DNA of 64,000 nt from an uncultured Alphaproteobacteria bacterium (GTDB taxonomy: Bacteria > Pseudomonadota > Alphaproteobacteria > Rhodobacterales > Rhodobacteraceae), in NCBI GenBank assembly GCA_902533625.1, contig CACAMI010000006.1, forward strand, positions 17,664-81,663, given 5' to 3'. Each line of letters begins with the position of its first letter. Position 1 is the stretch's first letter. Positions 41,081 to 51,604 of the stretch are shown in pieces. The notes beneath the pieces were generated by a model. The model ran no database searches. It was not told the DNA's origin and was given only the letters and a program-made list of their open reading frames with translations. The translations under genes were made by a program, and so were the position numbers.

Positions 41081-41098
41081 AGTCAAAATTTTTTTTAG

Positions 41099-41629
41099 GT
41101 GAGTAGTTTGATAAAGCGTTTTAGGGGGGAATGGACGAATAAAGTGGATGCTAAAGGTAGAGTGTCCATTCCAGCTTCGTTTAGACGAGTATTAGAAACT
41201 TGCGATCCAGATTGGAATGAAACCTTGTTCCCAAGCTTAGTTTTAGTTTACGGCAGGAAAGGCAGCGGTTGCATTGAGGGCTATTCAATTCGTTCGATTC
41301 AAGAAGTTGATGATATGATTTCCGCTTTACCTAGGTATTCAAAAAATAGAGAAATTTTAGAACGGCTCCTTAATTCTAATTCAGTCCAAACCCAGGTGGA
41401 TGAAAATGGAAGAATCGTTTTATCATCAAAATTAAGAGAGATGATTGGTATAACAGGTGAAGCATTATTTGCTGGAATGGGTGAGAAGTTTCAAATATGG
41501 AATCCAAATTCTTACCAGAAAAATATGCTGGAGATTTTTGAAATAATTAAAGATCCTGGAAGTGAGCAAAGAATTTTTGATCTTTTAGATAAGAAAACTA
41601 TAAATAAAAATTCAGATAAGGATGATTGA
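41099..41629 (+). CDS. mraZ: Transcriptional regulator / division protein MraZ
   Basis: 'FRGEWTNKVDAKGRVSIPASFR' and second AbrB-like repeat 'QVDENGRIVLSSKLREMIGITGEALFAGMGEKFQIWNP'; head of the dcw cluster. Confidence 0.95.
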   Translation: MSSLIKRFRGEWTNKVDAKGRVSIPASFRRVLETCDPDWNETLFPSLVLVYGRKGSGCIEGYSIRSIQEVDDMISALPRYSKNREILERLLNSNSVQTQVDENGRIVLSSKLREMIGITGEALFAGMGEKFQIWNPNSYQKNMLEIFEIIKDPGSEQRIFDLLDKKTINKNSDKDD

Positions 41630-42603
41630 TGAATTGCTTTTCTGGAGAGCAAGATCATGTACCTGTACTAATTTCTTCCATTATTGATAGGTTGCCTCAG
41701 ATCAGAGGTGTTTGGATTGATGGAACTTTTGGAGCCGGTGGTTATACAAAAGCTATTTTAAGTTCTGGTGCAAATTTTGTTATTGGAATTGATCGCGATC
41801 CTGAGGTTGAGGGACATGCTACTAGAATATTAAATAGGAATATTAAGAAATTCATATTTGTAAATGATACATTTTCCAATTTGTGCACTATTTCAAAGGG
41901 ACTAGGTTTTCACGAGGTTCAGGGTGTGATGTTAGATTTAGGTGTATCGTCAATGCAGATTGATACACCGAAACGTGGCTTCTCTTTTAGATATGATGGC
42001 CCCCTCGATATGAGAATGTCAAAAAATGGAGTGATGGCGGAAGAAGTAATCAATCAGTTTTCAGAGTTTGAATTAGCAAATATCTTTTTTAAGTTAGGAG
42101 AGGAGAGAAAATCTAGGCAGATAGCTAGAGAGATAGTTAGGTGCAGAGAAAAGGCTAAGATATCATCAACTTTAGATTTAGTGCAAATTATTGAAAGCGT
42201 AATCCCTAGTAATACAGAAAATCGAATACACCCAGCCACAAGATGCTTTCAAGCATTGAGAATTTATATTAATCATGAACTTGAGGAATTAGAAAAAGCT
42301 TTGCATGCAGCACAAGAGGTTTTGTCTATTGGGGGTTTTCTAATAGTGATTTCTTTCCACTCATTAGAGGATAGAATAGTAAAGAATTTTCTTCGTAATT
42401 CTAGTGTCTCATACCCAAAGTCAAACCGTTATTACCCAGAGGTTAACCTTTCTAAACCTACGTTTGAAATCGTTACAAGAAAACCAATTATTGCCTCTAA
42501 ATATGAGAGAAAGAATAATCCGCGTGCGAGTTCTGCAAAATGCAGGATAGCTATTCGAAACGATCATAGTATTCATCTTAAAGAAGAAATAGAAAAATTA
42601 TGA
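41629..42603 (+). CDS. rsmH: 16S rRNA (cytosine(1402)-N(4))-methyltransferase
   Basis: 'HVPVLISSIIDRLPQIRGVWIDGTFGAGGYTKAIL', 'GVMLDLGVSSMQIDTPKRGFSFRYDGPLDMRM'. Likely ATG at 41629 (TGATG overlap) rather than the track start 41626. Confidence 0.97.
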   Translation: MNCFSGEQDHVPVLISSIIDRLPQIRGVWIDGTFGAGGYTKAILSSGANFVIGIDRDPEVEGHATRILNRNIKKFIFVNDTFSNLCTISKGLGFHEVQGVMLDLGVSSMQIDTPKRGFSFRYDGPLDMRMSKNGVMAEEVINQFSEFELANIFFKLGEERKSRQIAREIVRCREKAKISSTLDLVQIIESVIPSNTENRIHPATRCFQALRIYINHELEELEKALHAAQEVLSIGGFLIVISFHSLEDRIVKNFLRNSSVSYPKSNRYYPEVNLSKPTFEIVTRKPIIASKYERKNNPRASSAKCRIAIRNDHSIHLKEEIEKL

Positions 42604-42965
42604 GATTAACTTTTCTGTTCATATCATTTTTGTCTTTGATGACCGTTTCAGTGTGGGCTTACAACGTCAATTACAAAGCTAGAACGGTAATCAAAAGTGT
42701 TAAAACTTTATCTTCAGAAATACAAAATAAAGAAGCCCGAATTAAATTACTAAAAGCAGAATGGACCTATCTTAATAGACCAGAACGTCTTAACAGGTTA
42801 GTCACTGTTCATTTCCCAGAACTTAGACTTTTGGCGCTTAGTTACGAGAACTATTTGCTATTTGAAGAAATATTGTTGGCCGGCAGAAAAGGAATAGACA
42901 ATTCTATCTTTGAACCTGCTAGTAATAAAAAGGATAAGTTATTAAATGAAATGGTAGAGCCGTGA
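42600..42965 (+). CDS. ftsL: Cell division protein FtsL-like
   Basis: 121 aa, single N-terminal TM plus coiled coil, between rsmH and ftsI. Confidence 0.82.
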   Translation: MRLTFLFISFLSLMTVSVWAYNVNYKARTVIKSVKTLSSEIQNKEARIKLLKAEWTYLNRPERLNRLVTVHFPELRLLALSYENYLLFEEILLAGRKGIDNSIFEPASNKKDKLLNEMVEP

Positions 42966-44752
42966 ATAGGGGTAATTTTAGGCCTATGCCAAGGCAGATA
43001 AGCCCCAATGATTCTAGAGGGCAGATGACGGTTTATTTTAAGGAAGAAAACCGATTAAGAGATAAGAGTTCCTTTAGATTATTACTACTTTCGGGATTTT
43101 TTGCATCTTGTTTTTTTCTTATAGTAATTAAGTTAACTATAATCGCAGGTTCAGACGGTACAGTTAATTCGGGTTATAATAAAAAAATCTCTGAATATGA
43201 AAGTCGTCAAGATATTGTAGATCGTAATGGAAATATTTTAGCTACTAATATTCCTGTATATTCTCTTTATGCCCATCCAGAAAAATTGTTAGATCCAGAG
43301 TTTGCAGCAAAAAACTTATCACTTATTTTTCGTGACCAAGATGAAAATAAATTACTAAAATTATTTAAAGAACATCCAAAATTTGTGTTTCTTAAGAAGA
43401 GTATTACAAATAATGAGAAGACTCAGGTTCTCGAATTAGGGGAACCTGGGCTGAGGTTTGGAGAAAGGGAACTCAGGATTTATCCAAATGGTTCTTTATT
43501 GTCTCATGTTTTAGGCAGAACAAAAATTAAGGAGATTTCAACAACTGAATCTTCTATTGAAGGAATATCTGGTTTAGAGAAGATGTTTAATAATCAGTTA
43601 ATAAAAAAAGGACTGGATAGAGATCCTTTGAAACTATCAATAGATTTGGCAACCCAATCAGTTTTAGAAAATATTCTTTCTGATGGCACAAATTTTTTTA
43701 ATGCAAAAGGTGGATCTGGGATAATAATGGATGTGAATAATGGTGAAGTATTAGCAATGGTTTCGTTGCCTAACTTTGATCCTAATTTAAGAGTAAAATT
43801 AGATTATTCTTCTGGAAATAATGATATGTTTCTAAATAAAGCTGTACAAGGTACTTATGAGTTGGGCTCGGTTTTGAAAATATTTACTGCAGCAATGGCA
43901 ATAGAAATAGGCACCTTTTCTCCTCATACTTTAGTGGATGTATCGCAGCCAGTTAAGATAGGAAAAACAAACCCGATAAAAGATAAGAGCTGGATCGGAG
44001 ATAAAATTTCATTAAAGGAGGTTATAGTTAAATCGTCTAATGTTGGTTCAGCAAGGATTATTTCTTCTTTTGAGCCAGAAGAACAAAAGAAATTTCTTGA
44101 AAGTTTTGGCTTTTTTGAAGAGACAGGCCTAGAGCTTCCTGAGGCTAATATTAGATCATCTGTTGGGTCTGATCCTTGGACAAGATATAAGGCTGCAATG
44201 ATAGCAATTGGGCATGGCATAAGAGTTTCCCCCTTGCACTTGGCCGCAGCCTATGCCACCTCCATTAACGGAGGCTTAAAAGTTACTCCCACTATTCTCA
44301 GAAGTTCAAAAAATAATAATAATCGCACTAGGATCATTTCCCATAGTACTTCAATTAAACTTCGCGAAATCATGGGAGAAGTTGTTAACTCAGGTACCGG
44401 TAAGAATGCAAAAATTGATGGATATTCTCTAGGCGGCAAAACGGGAACTGCAGAAAAGTATGATAAGAAGCTCAATAAATTTAATTATAAGAAGAATTAT
44501 GCATCATTTGCCTCATTTTTTCCCCTACATGACCCAAAATATGTTGTGGTGATATGCTTGGATGAAGCGTCAAATTCTTATAAGAAAACTAATAAAAGAA
44601 TAGCTGGCAATACAGCAGTACCCTTGACTGCTGAAATAATTAGTAGAGTAGCTCCTATTTTAGGGGTGAAGCCTGAAATGATAGATTCTGAATCACTTTA
44701 TGATTTCAGGGTAGATTTTATTTCAGACAAAGGTAGGTTGTCAGAAAACTGA
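42962..44752 (+). CDS. ftsI: Peptidoglycan transpeptidase (PBP3)
   Basis: Active-site S-x-x-K 'YELGSVLKIFT', 'SSN', 'GGKTGTAEK'; N-terminal TM and PBP dimerisation domain. Confidence 0.95.
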   Translation: MNRGNFRPMPRQISPNDSRGQMTVYFKEENRLRDKSSFRLLLLSGFFASCFFLIVIKLTIIAGSDGTVNSGYNKKISEYESRQDIVDRNGNILATNIPVYSLYAHPEKLLDPEFAAKNLSLIFRDQDENKLLKLFKEHPKFVFLKKSITNNEKTQVLELGEPGLRFGERELRIYPNGSLLSHVLGRTKIKEISTTESSIEGISGLEKMFNNQLIKKGLDRDPLKLSIDLATQSVLENILSDGTNFFNAKGGSGIIMDVNNGEVLAMVSLPNFDPNLRVKLDYSSGNNDMFLNKAVQGTYELGSVLKIFTAAMAIEIGTFSPHTLVDVSQPVKIGKTNPIKDKSWIGDKISLKEVIVKSSNVGSARIISSFEPEEQKKFLESFGFFEETGLELPEANIRSSVGSDPWTRYKAAMIAIGHGIRVSPLHLAAAYATSINGGLKVTPTILRSSKNNNNRTRIISHSTSIKLREIMGEVVNSGTGKNAKIDGYSLGGKTGTAEKYDKKLNKFNYKKNYASFASFFPLHDPKYVVVICLDEASNSYKKTNKRIAGNTAVPLTAEIISRVAPILGVKPEMIDSESLYDFRVDFISDKGRLSEN

Positions 44753-44782
44753 TTTAATTGATTACAGGACGAGTAAATTTTC

Positions 44783-46258
44783 ATGAAACTTACTGAATTA
44801 CTGCCTGCCATTGAAGAAAAGTTCGACTTAAAATTACTAGAGAATTTAGAAATTTCTAATATTACCTCTGATAGTAGGAATGTATCCCCTAATGGATTAT
44901 TTTTTGCCATTCAAGGTGAAAAATTTGATGGTGTAAACTTTGCAAGAATGGCTGAGAAAAGAGGGGCTGTAATTATTGTTACTTATTCTGGAGGTTCAAA
45001 AAAATGTAAAGAGTTAGGGGTAAGTATTCCTATAATAGAAGTAGAAAATGTAAGAAGAGTTTTGTCTTATGCAGCCTACAAATGGTTTGGTCAGCAGCCA
45101 AAAGAGATTGTTGCTATAACTGGGACCAATGGAAAAACATCGGTGGCAGCCTTTTTAAAGCAAATTTGGGAAAATTTAGGAATCAAATGTGCTAGTATAG
45201 GCACACTTGGTGCAGATGGAATTTCAGATTCAAGTAATGAACTGACTACGCCTGACCCCCTTTCATTACACAAATATCTAGCAGAACTAAACTCTAAAGG
45301 TGTGGATCACATTGTATTAGAAGCTTCATCTCATGGGTTAATCCAAAACAGATTGGATCATGTAAATATTACCAGTAGAGCATTTACCAATTTATCGCGA
45401 GATCATTTAGATTATCATGGCGGCCTAGACGAATATTTTCTTGCTAAGGCGATCTTATTTAGAAAAAATCCAATTTTAGGCGGCATATCCATTGTTAACA
45501 TTGATGAATATTATGGAAGATTAATGAAGCTTGTTGCTGAAGATAATGGTTTTAATGTATTTGGAGTAGGACAGTTTCAGGGTTCAAAATTTCGCATCAT
45601 AAAGCAATCCATGCAGGTTGGAGGTCAGTATCTGTCTGTATCTTTTGACAACAAAACTTATAACTTTCAGTTAAAATTAATGGGAGCTTTCCAAGGTGAA
45701 AATGTTATAATGGCTGCGGCTCTAGCAATTGCTTCAGGAGCTAATCCAGATAGAGTATTTTCGGTTCTTCCGAATTTAACTGCTCCTGAGGGTAGACTTC
45801 AGGTTATATCCGAGATGAAGAGTGGCGCAAAAATATTTTTAGACTACGCTCATTCACCAGAGGCCTTAAGGAAAGTTCTTCTTGCAGTTCGTCCTCATAC
45901 ATTTGGCAACCTTTCCCTAGTATTTGGTGCTGGGGGAGACAGGGATAAGGGTAAAAGAAAAATCATGGGAGAAGTAGCAGAAGTTTATGCTGATAAGATA
46001 TATATTACTGATGATAACCCAAGATTTGAAAATGCAAATATGATTAGGAAGGAAATCAAAAGAGGTTGTTCAAAAGGTATTGATGTTCCAGATAGAGCTA
46101 AAGCAATTTTGGTTGCTATTAGTGAATTAAAAAGTGGTGATAACCTTATTGTTGCTGGAAAGGGACATGAAAGAGGACAACAAATAGGCAATACCAATTA
46201 CCCTTTTGATGATTCTGAACAAATTTCTATGAGTGTAGAACTATTGGAGAACAGTTGA
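44783..46258 (+). CDS. murE: UDP-MurNAc-tripeptide synthetase
   Basis: 'VAITGTNGKTSVAAFLKQIW', 'DYAHSPEALRKVL', 'GAGGDRDKGKR', 'DDNPRFENANMIRKEI'. Confidence 0.96.
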   Translation: MKLTELLPAIEEKFDLKLLENLEISNITSDSRNVSPNGLFFAIQGEKFDGVNFARMAEKRGAVIIVTYSGGSKKCKELGVSIPIIEVENVRRVLSYAAYKWFGQQPKEIVAITGTNGKTSVAAFLKQIWENLGIKCASIGTLGADGISDSSNELTTPDPLSLHKYLAELNSKGVDHIVLEASSHGLIQNRLDHVNITSRAFTNLSRDHLDYHGGLDEYFLAKAILFRKNPILGGISIVNIDEYYGRLMKLVAEDNGFNVFGVGQFQGSKFRIIKQSMQVGGQYLSVSFDNKTYNFQLKLMGAFQGENVIMAAALAIASGANPDRVFSVLPNLTAPEGRLQVISEMKSGAKIFLDYAHSPEALRKVLLAVRPHTFGNLSLVFGAGGDRDKGKRKIMGEVAEVYADKIYITDDNPRFENANMIRKEIKRGCSKGIDVPDRAKAILVAISELKSGDNLIVAGKGHERGQQIGNTNYPFDDSEQISMSVELLENS

Positions 46259-46263
46259 AATAA

Positions 46264-47721
46264 ATGAAAGAATTAACCCTTTGGCCGTTGTCTAAATTAA
46301 TAGAGATTACTAAAGCGACCTGCTTAAAAGACAATAATTTTTCGAAAGAAGATCTCAGTATTTATGGATTTTCGATTGATTCCCGAACAGTTTGTAGAGG
46401 TGATTTGTTCGTTGCTATTAGAGGAGATAGGGATGGTCATGATTATGTCATGGATGCTTTTAAATCTGGAGCTCAAGCAGCATTAGTTTCAAAAATACCA
46501 AAAGGATATAATGATAAATATACATTAATCTTAGTAAAGGATGTCTTAATCGCTTTAAATCAAATTGCTAGAGCTTCTAGGCAGCGCTTTAATGGTTTAA
46601 CCATAGCTGTTACAGGATCAGTTGGAAAGACAACTACGAAGGATATGTTAAAATTAGCATTGGAGCCTTTCGGAAAGGTTCATGCTTCAGCTAAAAGCTT
46701 TAATAATTATTTAGGAGTTCCTATCTCATTAGCATCATTGCCGCAAAACGCTAAATATGCGGTATTTGAAATTGGTATGAACAGTCCTGGTGAGATCGAA
46801 CCGCTGTCTCGATTGGTAAATCCGGATCACGTAATAATAACCAAAACCGGGAAAAGCCACACAGAAAAATTTAATGATAAGAAAGGAATAGCAAAAGAGA
46901 AAGCTTCAATATCTAAAGGTATGCCGGACGGAGGGAAGGTTTTATTAAGTGCTGATGGAGATCTTCAAGATGATATTTGGGAATTTTTAAAGAGTGATCC
47001 AGTTGAAATTATTCGTTTCGGTTCAAGGGGCAGTCCGAACTATTTTATAAGCCGGTTAGATCATAACTCTGATGGTACAGTGTTGAAGCTAAAGCTGCCG
47101 TCAAAAAACGAAATATATTTTAAGTTCAGCTTTTTAGGAAGGCATTTCATGTCAAATGCTGTGGGCGTACTTTCAATTTTGTCAGAATTAGAGATTGACT
47201 TGTCTCGAGGCATTCTTGCATTATCGAATTGGGCTCCGCTTAGCGGCAGGGGGAAAAGTTATATGATAAAGGTGATTCACCGCAATTCAGAAAAGCTATT
47301 GAATTTAATCGATGATTCTTATAATTCTAACCCGATTTCTTTAGAATCTTCACTCGAAACTTTGGCTTGCGTCGAAATTCCTAATGTTGATGAAAGACGT
47401 AAAGTTGAAAGGTATGCTATTCTTGGAGATATGCTAGAATTAGGGGAAGAGACGGAAAGTGAACACAAAAACATAAGCAAGTATGACAGCATCAAAAAAA
47501 TTGATAAAATTTATTGTGTCGGCATTAATATGAAAATGTTATATGACAAATTATCAACCAATCAAAAAGGTGGCTGGTTTAAAACAACGGAAGATCTTAT
47601 TAAAGAGTTAAGAAATTTTGCGACAAACGCTGACATTATTTTGGTTAAAGCATCAAATGGTTTTAAATTTCATCAAGTAATTGATAAAATTAAAGGGATG
47701 GGCAAAGTACTATCCCATTAG
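46264..47721 (+). CDS. murF: UDP-MurNAc-tripeptide--D-Ala-D-Ala ligase
   Basis: 'IAVTGSVGKTTTKDMLKLAL', 'VFEIGMNSPGEIEPLSRLVNPDHVIIT', 'LNLIDDSYNSNPISLESSLE'. Confidence 0.96.
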   Translation: MKELTLWPLSKLIEITKATCLKDNNFSKEDLSIYGFSIDSRTVCRGDLFVAIRGDRDGHDYVMDAFKSGAQAALVSKIPKGYNDKYTLILVKDVLIALNQIARASRQRFNGLTIAVTGSVGKTTTKDMLKLALEPFGKVHASAKSFNNYLGVPISLASLPQNAKYAVFEIGMNSPGEIEPLSRLVNPDHVIITKTGKSHTEKFNDKKGIAKEKASISKGMPDGGKVLLSADGDLQDDIWEFLKSDPVEIIRFGSRGSPNYFISRLDHNSDGTVLKLKLPSKNEIYFKFSFLGRHFMSNAVGVLSILSELEIDLSRGILALSNWAPLSGRGKSYMIKVIHRNSEKLLNLIDDSYNSNPISLESSLETLACVEIPNVDERRKVERYAILGDMLELGEETESEHKNISKYDSIKKIDKIYCVGINMKMLYDKLSTNQKGGWFKTTEDLIKELRNFATNADIILVKASNGFKFHQVIDKIKGMGKVLSH

Positions 47722-47736
47722 TAAGGAAGTTCTCAT

Positions 47737-48819
47737 ATGTTATATTACCTAAGTTCTTTTACAGATGGTGGGGATTTTTTTAACCTATTCAGATATATTA
47801 CCTTCCGAGCTGGGGGAGCTTTTTTTACCTCACTTTTTTTTGGGTTTCTCTTGGGAGCACCTTTAATTAGATACCTTAGAAGTGTTCAAGAGCATGGGCA
47901 ACCAATACGAGAAGATGGACCTGATGGACACTTTCTCAAAGCAGGTACTCCGACGATGGGCGGCGTATTAATCTTAGCATCCCTTGTTTTAAGCTCCGTA
48001 CTTTGGGTAAAAGTTGATAATTCTTATCTATGGTTGATATTATTCGTTACTGTTGGTTTTGGTTTAATTGGATTTTGGGATGATTATACGAAAGTGGTTA
48101 AAAGAAATTCTAGGGGAATATCAAGTTCGCTAAGATTAATTCTTGGTTTAGCAATTTCATTAATCTTTACCATATATTTAATCCAAGTTCATGATGCCAA
48201 TCTTTCAGGAAGGTTGGCGGTTCCGATTTTTAAAGATATATTATTTGATTTAGGCATATTATTTATACCTTTTTCTATGTTGGTAATTTCCGGTTCTGCA
48301 AATTCAGTAAATTTGACAGATGGGTTGGATGGACTGGCCATTATGCCTGTTATGATCGCTGCAGGCTCATTTGGTATTATTTCATATTTGGTTGGTAGAG
48401 TTGATTTTTCAGATTATTTGGATTTACATTATGTAGCTGGTGTTGGGGAGATTACTATATTTTGCTCCGCCTTAATTGGAGCTGGTTTGGGATTTCTTTG
48501 GTATAATGCGCCTCCAGCGGCTGTGTTCATGGGTGACACTGGTTCTTTGGCACTTGGCGGGGCTTTGGGTGCAATAGCGGTTTGTACTAAGAATGAATTT
48601 GTTTTGGCCATAATTGGAGGCCTGTTTGTCATGGAGGCATTATCAGTCATTATTCAGGTAATGTATTTTAAGATAACTGGGAAAAGAGTTTTTTTAATGG
48701 CTCCAATCCATCATCATTTTGAAAAACTTGGCTGGGCAGAATCTCAGATTGTAATACGCTTTTGGATTATATCTGTCATATTAGCACTTATAGGCCTCGC
48801 AACACTAAAGTTACGATAA
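47737..48819 (+). CDS. mraY: Phospho-N-acetylmuramoyl-pentapeptide-transferase
   Basis: '[23 protein letters not shown]', '[15 protein letters not shown]', '[14 protein letters not shown]', '[14 protein letters not shown]'. Confidence 0.98.
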   Translation: MLYYLSSFTDGGDFFNLFRYITFRAGGAFFTSLFFGFLLGAPLIRYLRSVQEHGQPIREDGPDGHFLKAGTPTMGGVLILASLVLSSVLWVKVDNSYLWLILFVTVGFGLIGFWDDYTKVVKRNSRGISSSLRLILGLAISLIFTIYLIQVHDANLSGRLAVPIFKDILFDLGILFIPFSMLVISGSANSVNLTDGLDGLAIMPVMIAAGSFGIISYLVGRVDFSDYLDLHYVAGVGEITIFCSALIGAGLGFLWYNAPPAAVFMGDTGSLALGGALGAIAVCTKNEFVLAIIGGLFVMEALSVIIQVMYFKITGKRVFLMAPIHHHFEKLGWAESQIVIRFWIISVILALIGLATLKLR

Positions 48820-48822
48820 ATT

Positions 48823-50229
48823 ATGATTTTGATTAATGAGTTTTCGGGAAGTAAGGCAGCCGTTCTTGGTTTAGGTAGAACAGGCATTTCTGTTTTGAAT
48901 TCTTTAAATAATAGCGGGGTAGATACAGTCTGTTGGGATGATAATGTTGATGCAAGACAGCAGGCCAAAGAGCTTGGTTTTAATGTGGAAAATATTTTAC
49001 ACGGGTCAAATTGGGCTAAATTTGATCTGTTGATAATTTCTCCAGGGATATCTTTCTTATACCCTGAGCCACATGATGTTGTAAAAAAGGCACGCCAAAA
49101 CAATGTTAGAATTGACAACGATATTGGCCTTTTTTTTTCATCTATAGATAAGAATTATTGGGAAAAATTTGAAAAGGAGCCCAGAATAATAGGTGTTACA
49201 GGCTCTAATGGTAAATCCACAACATCATTTTTGATTAGCCACTTAATCGAGAGAGCGGGGATCCCTAGTGAGATTGGTGGTAACTTTGGCAAACCAGTTC
49301 TTTCGTTTAATCCATTTAAGGATGGCGAAGTGAAAATTATTGAATTGTCATCATATCAAACAGAAGTAGCTTCCACCTTAAAGTGTGACATTAGTGTCTT
49401 TTTAAATTTTTCGCCTGATCATTTGGACAGACATGGAGGCGCAGGAGGTTACTTTAATGCAAAGCAGAGACTTTTTACAATTGGAAATTCTGAACGAAAT
49501 ATTATTTGTGTGGATAATAAAGAAGGAGAGTTTTTGTTCAACTCCCTTGAAACAGATGAATTAGCTAGAGGTTTAAACATTGCCATAGCATCTCAAAGAA
49601 ATGTTTCAAACTATGGGTGGTCAGTATTTATAAATAAAGGATTCCTGGTAGAGTGGAAAAATAGAAAGCAGGTAGCATCATTTGACTTAAAACCTCGCTT
49701 AAGTTTTTTGAAATCTTTCAATCTTCAAAATATTTGCGCTGCTTATGCAGTTGCCCGATCACTTAATATTTCTCCTAAAGCAATCTGGGAAAGTCTAGAT
49801 TCATTTGAAGGACTGAGTCATCGTAATCAATTGGTCTTAGAAAAAGATGGAGTTAAGTATGTGAATGACAGTAAGGCTACTAATGTTGAGGCTGCGCTGA
49901 ACTCCATTCTGCAATATGATAGCGTACGTCTAATATTAGGAGGTTTGGCTAAGAAGGGTGGCATTTCAAAACTTACTATGCACATGAATCAAGTGAAGAA
50001 AATTTATCTCATTGGAGATGCCGCTAAAGATTTTTCTTCGGAATTAAAAGGTAATGTAGAATATGAAATTTCAAAAACTCTAGAAGAGGCTGTTACTTCA
50101 GCTACAAATGATTCTGTTGCTGGTGACTGCATTTTATTGGCGCCAGCTTGTGCAAGTTTTGATCAGTTTAAAGACTTTGAAGAAAGGGGAAAAAAATTTA
50201 TTTCTCTGGTTGAGAATATAAAAAATTAA
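48823..50229 (+). CDS. murD: UDP-MurNAc-L-alanine--D-glutamate ligase
   Basis: 'IGVTGSNGKSTTSFLISHLI', 'LNFSPDHLDRHGG', 'YVNDSKATNVEAALNS', 'LAPACASFDQFKDFEERGKKF'. Confidence 0.97.
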   Translation: MILINEFSGSKAAVLGLGRTGISVLNSLNNSGVDTVCWDDNVDARQQAKELGFNVENILHGSNWAKFDLLIISPGISFLYPEPHDVVKKARQNNVRIDNDIGLFFSSIDKNYWEKFEKEPRIIGVTGSNGKSTTSFLISHLIERAGIPSEIGGNFGKPVLSFNPFKDGEVKIIELSSYQTEVASTLKCDISVFLNFSPDHLDRHGGAGGYFNAKQRLFTIGNSERNIICVDNKEGEFLFNSLETDELARGLNIAIASQRNVSNYGWSVFINKGFLVEWKNRKQVASFDLKPRLSFLKSFNLQNICAAYAVARSLNISPKAIWESLDSFEGLSHRNQLVLEKDGVKYVNDSKATNVEAALNSILQYDSVRLILGGLAKKGGISKLTMHMNQVKKIYLIGDAAKDFSSELKGNVEYEISKTLEEAVTSATNDSVAGDCILLAPACASFDQFKDFEERGKKFISLVENIKN

Positions 50230-50254
50230 GGTTTCAATTTGATTATTTTGTAAT

Positions 50255-51604
50255 ATGATCAGAAAAAAATGTAAGGAAAAAACTATGGCACACGACACAA
50301 CACCAAACTCGCTAGACAAGCAATGGATACCTTTTACAGACAATAGAGGATTTAAAGCTGAACCACGCCTTGTGACCGAAGCCTCTGGAGTTTATTTAAC
50401 CAGTCATAGAGATACTAAAGTCATTGATGGATCATCAGGACTTTTTTGCTGCCCTGCTGGCCACTGTCATCCAAAAATAATAGAAGCCGTTCATGAGCAA
50501 ATGAAAATAAATACCTATACATCTCCTTTTGGAATGGGTCATCCAAAAAGCTTTTTGTTGGCTGATAAAGTAGCAGAGCTGACACCGAAAGGGATGAATC
50601 ACGTTTTCTTTGTTAATTCTGGCTCAGAAGCTGTGGATACAGCCTTAAAGATCGTAATGGCATATCATTCTGCGAAAGGAGAAAACCGAAATCGATTTGT
50701 AAGCAGAGAAAGAGCTTACCATGGTGTTAACATGGGAGGTGTTTCACTGTCGGGAATGGTTAATAACCGAAGAACATTTCCAGTTACTATGCCTAACGTA
50801 GTCATGATGAGGCATACCTGGACAGGGGAGGAATTAAATATAAAAGGTCAACCAGAAAACGGTAAGGAATTGGCCGAGGATTTAGAGAGATTTGCCCAGA
50901 CATATGGGGGAAATACTATAGCTGCCTGTTTTGTTGAACCTGTAGCTGGGTCTACTGGTACCCTTGTGCCTCCTAAAGGATACTTGGAACGCTTAAGAGA
51001 AATATGTGACGCACATGGAATAATTCTTGTTTTTGATGAAGTCATTACTGGATTTGGAAGAATGGGAACAAACTTTGCCTCTGACAAATTTGGAGTTAAG
51101 CCAGATATAATGACTATGGCTAAAGCTTTGACCAATGGATCTATGCCAATGGGTGGAGTTTGTGTGCGCGATGAAATTTATGATACAGTGGTGGATAGTG
51201 CCAACCCTGGAGCAATTGAATTTTTCCATGGTTATACATATTCTGGCCATCCAGCGGCTTGTGCTGCAGGAGTTGCTTCATTAGAAATATATAAGGAAGA
51301 GGATCTTTTTAGCCGTGCTTCAGAAATGTCAGGTTATTTTAGCGAGTGTATTCATAGTCTATCAGACCATCCGCTTGTCAAAGATATTCGCTCGATTGGC
51401 ATGATGGCTGGAGTAGAAGTTCATGCTCAAGACGCTCCTGGAAAACGAGGTACGCAGCTTCAGAAATCTATGTTTTGGAATGGACTGCATGTGAAATTCA
51501 CAGGAGATTCAGGTATTGTTGCCCCTATGTTTATTTCTGAGAGGCAGCATATTGATGAAATAATAGAAAAATTTCGTGATACTCTTAATCAGCACTCAAA
51601 CTAA
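50255..51604 (+). CDS. Class III omega-amino acid/beta-alanine--pyruvate-type aminotransferase
   Basis: 'KQWIPFTDNRGFKAEPRLV', 'GKELAEDLERFAQTYGGNTIAACFVEPVAGSTGTLVPPKGYLERLREICDAHGIILVFDEVITGFGRMG', 'AKALTNGSMPMGGVCV'. Confidence 0.88.
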   Translation: MIRKKCKEKTMAHDTTPNSLDKQWIPFTDNRGFKAEPRLVTEASGVYLTSHRDTKVIDGSSGLFCCPAGHCHPKIIEAVHEQMKINTYTSPFGMGHPKSFLLADKVAELTPKGMNHVFFVNSGSEAVDTALKIVMAYHSAKGENRNRFVSRERAYHGVNMGGVSLSGMVNNRRTFPVTMPNVVMMRHTWTGEELNIKGQPENGKELAEDLERFAQTYGGNTIAACFVEPVAGSTGTLVPPKGYLERLREICDAHGIILVFDEVITGFGRMGTNFASDKFGVKPDIMTMAKALTNGSMPMGGVCVRDEIYDTVVDSANPGAIEFFHGYTYSGHPAACAAGVASLEIYKEEDLFSRASEMSGYFSECIHSLSDHPLVKDIRSIGMMAGVEVHAQDAPGKRGTQLQKSMFWNGLHVKFTGDSGIVAPMFISERQHIDEIIEKFRDTLNQHSN

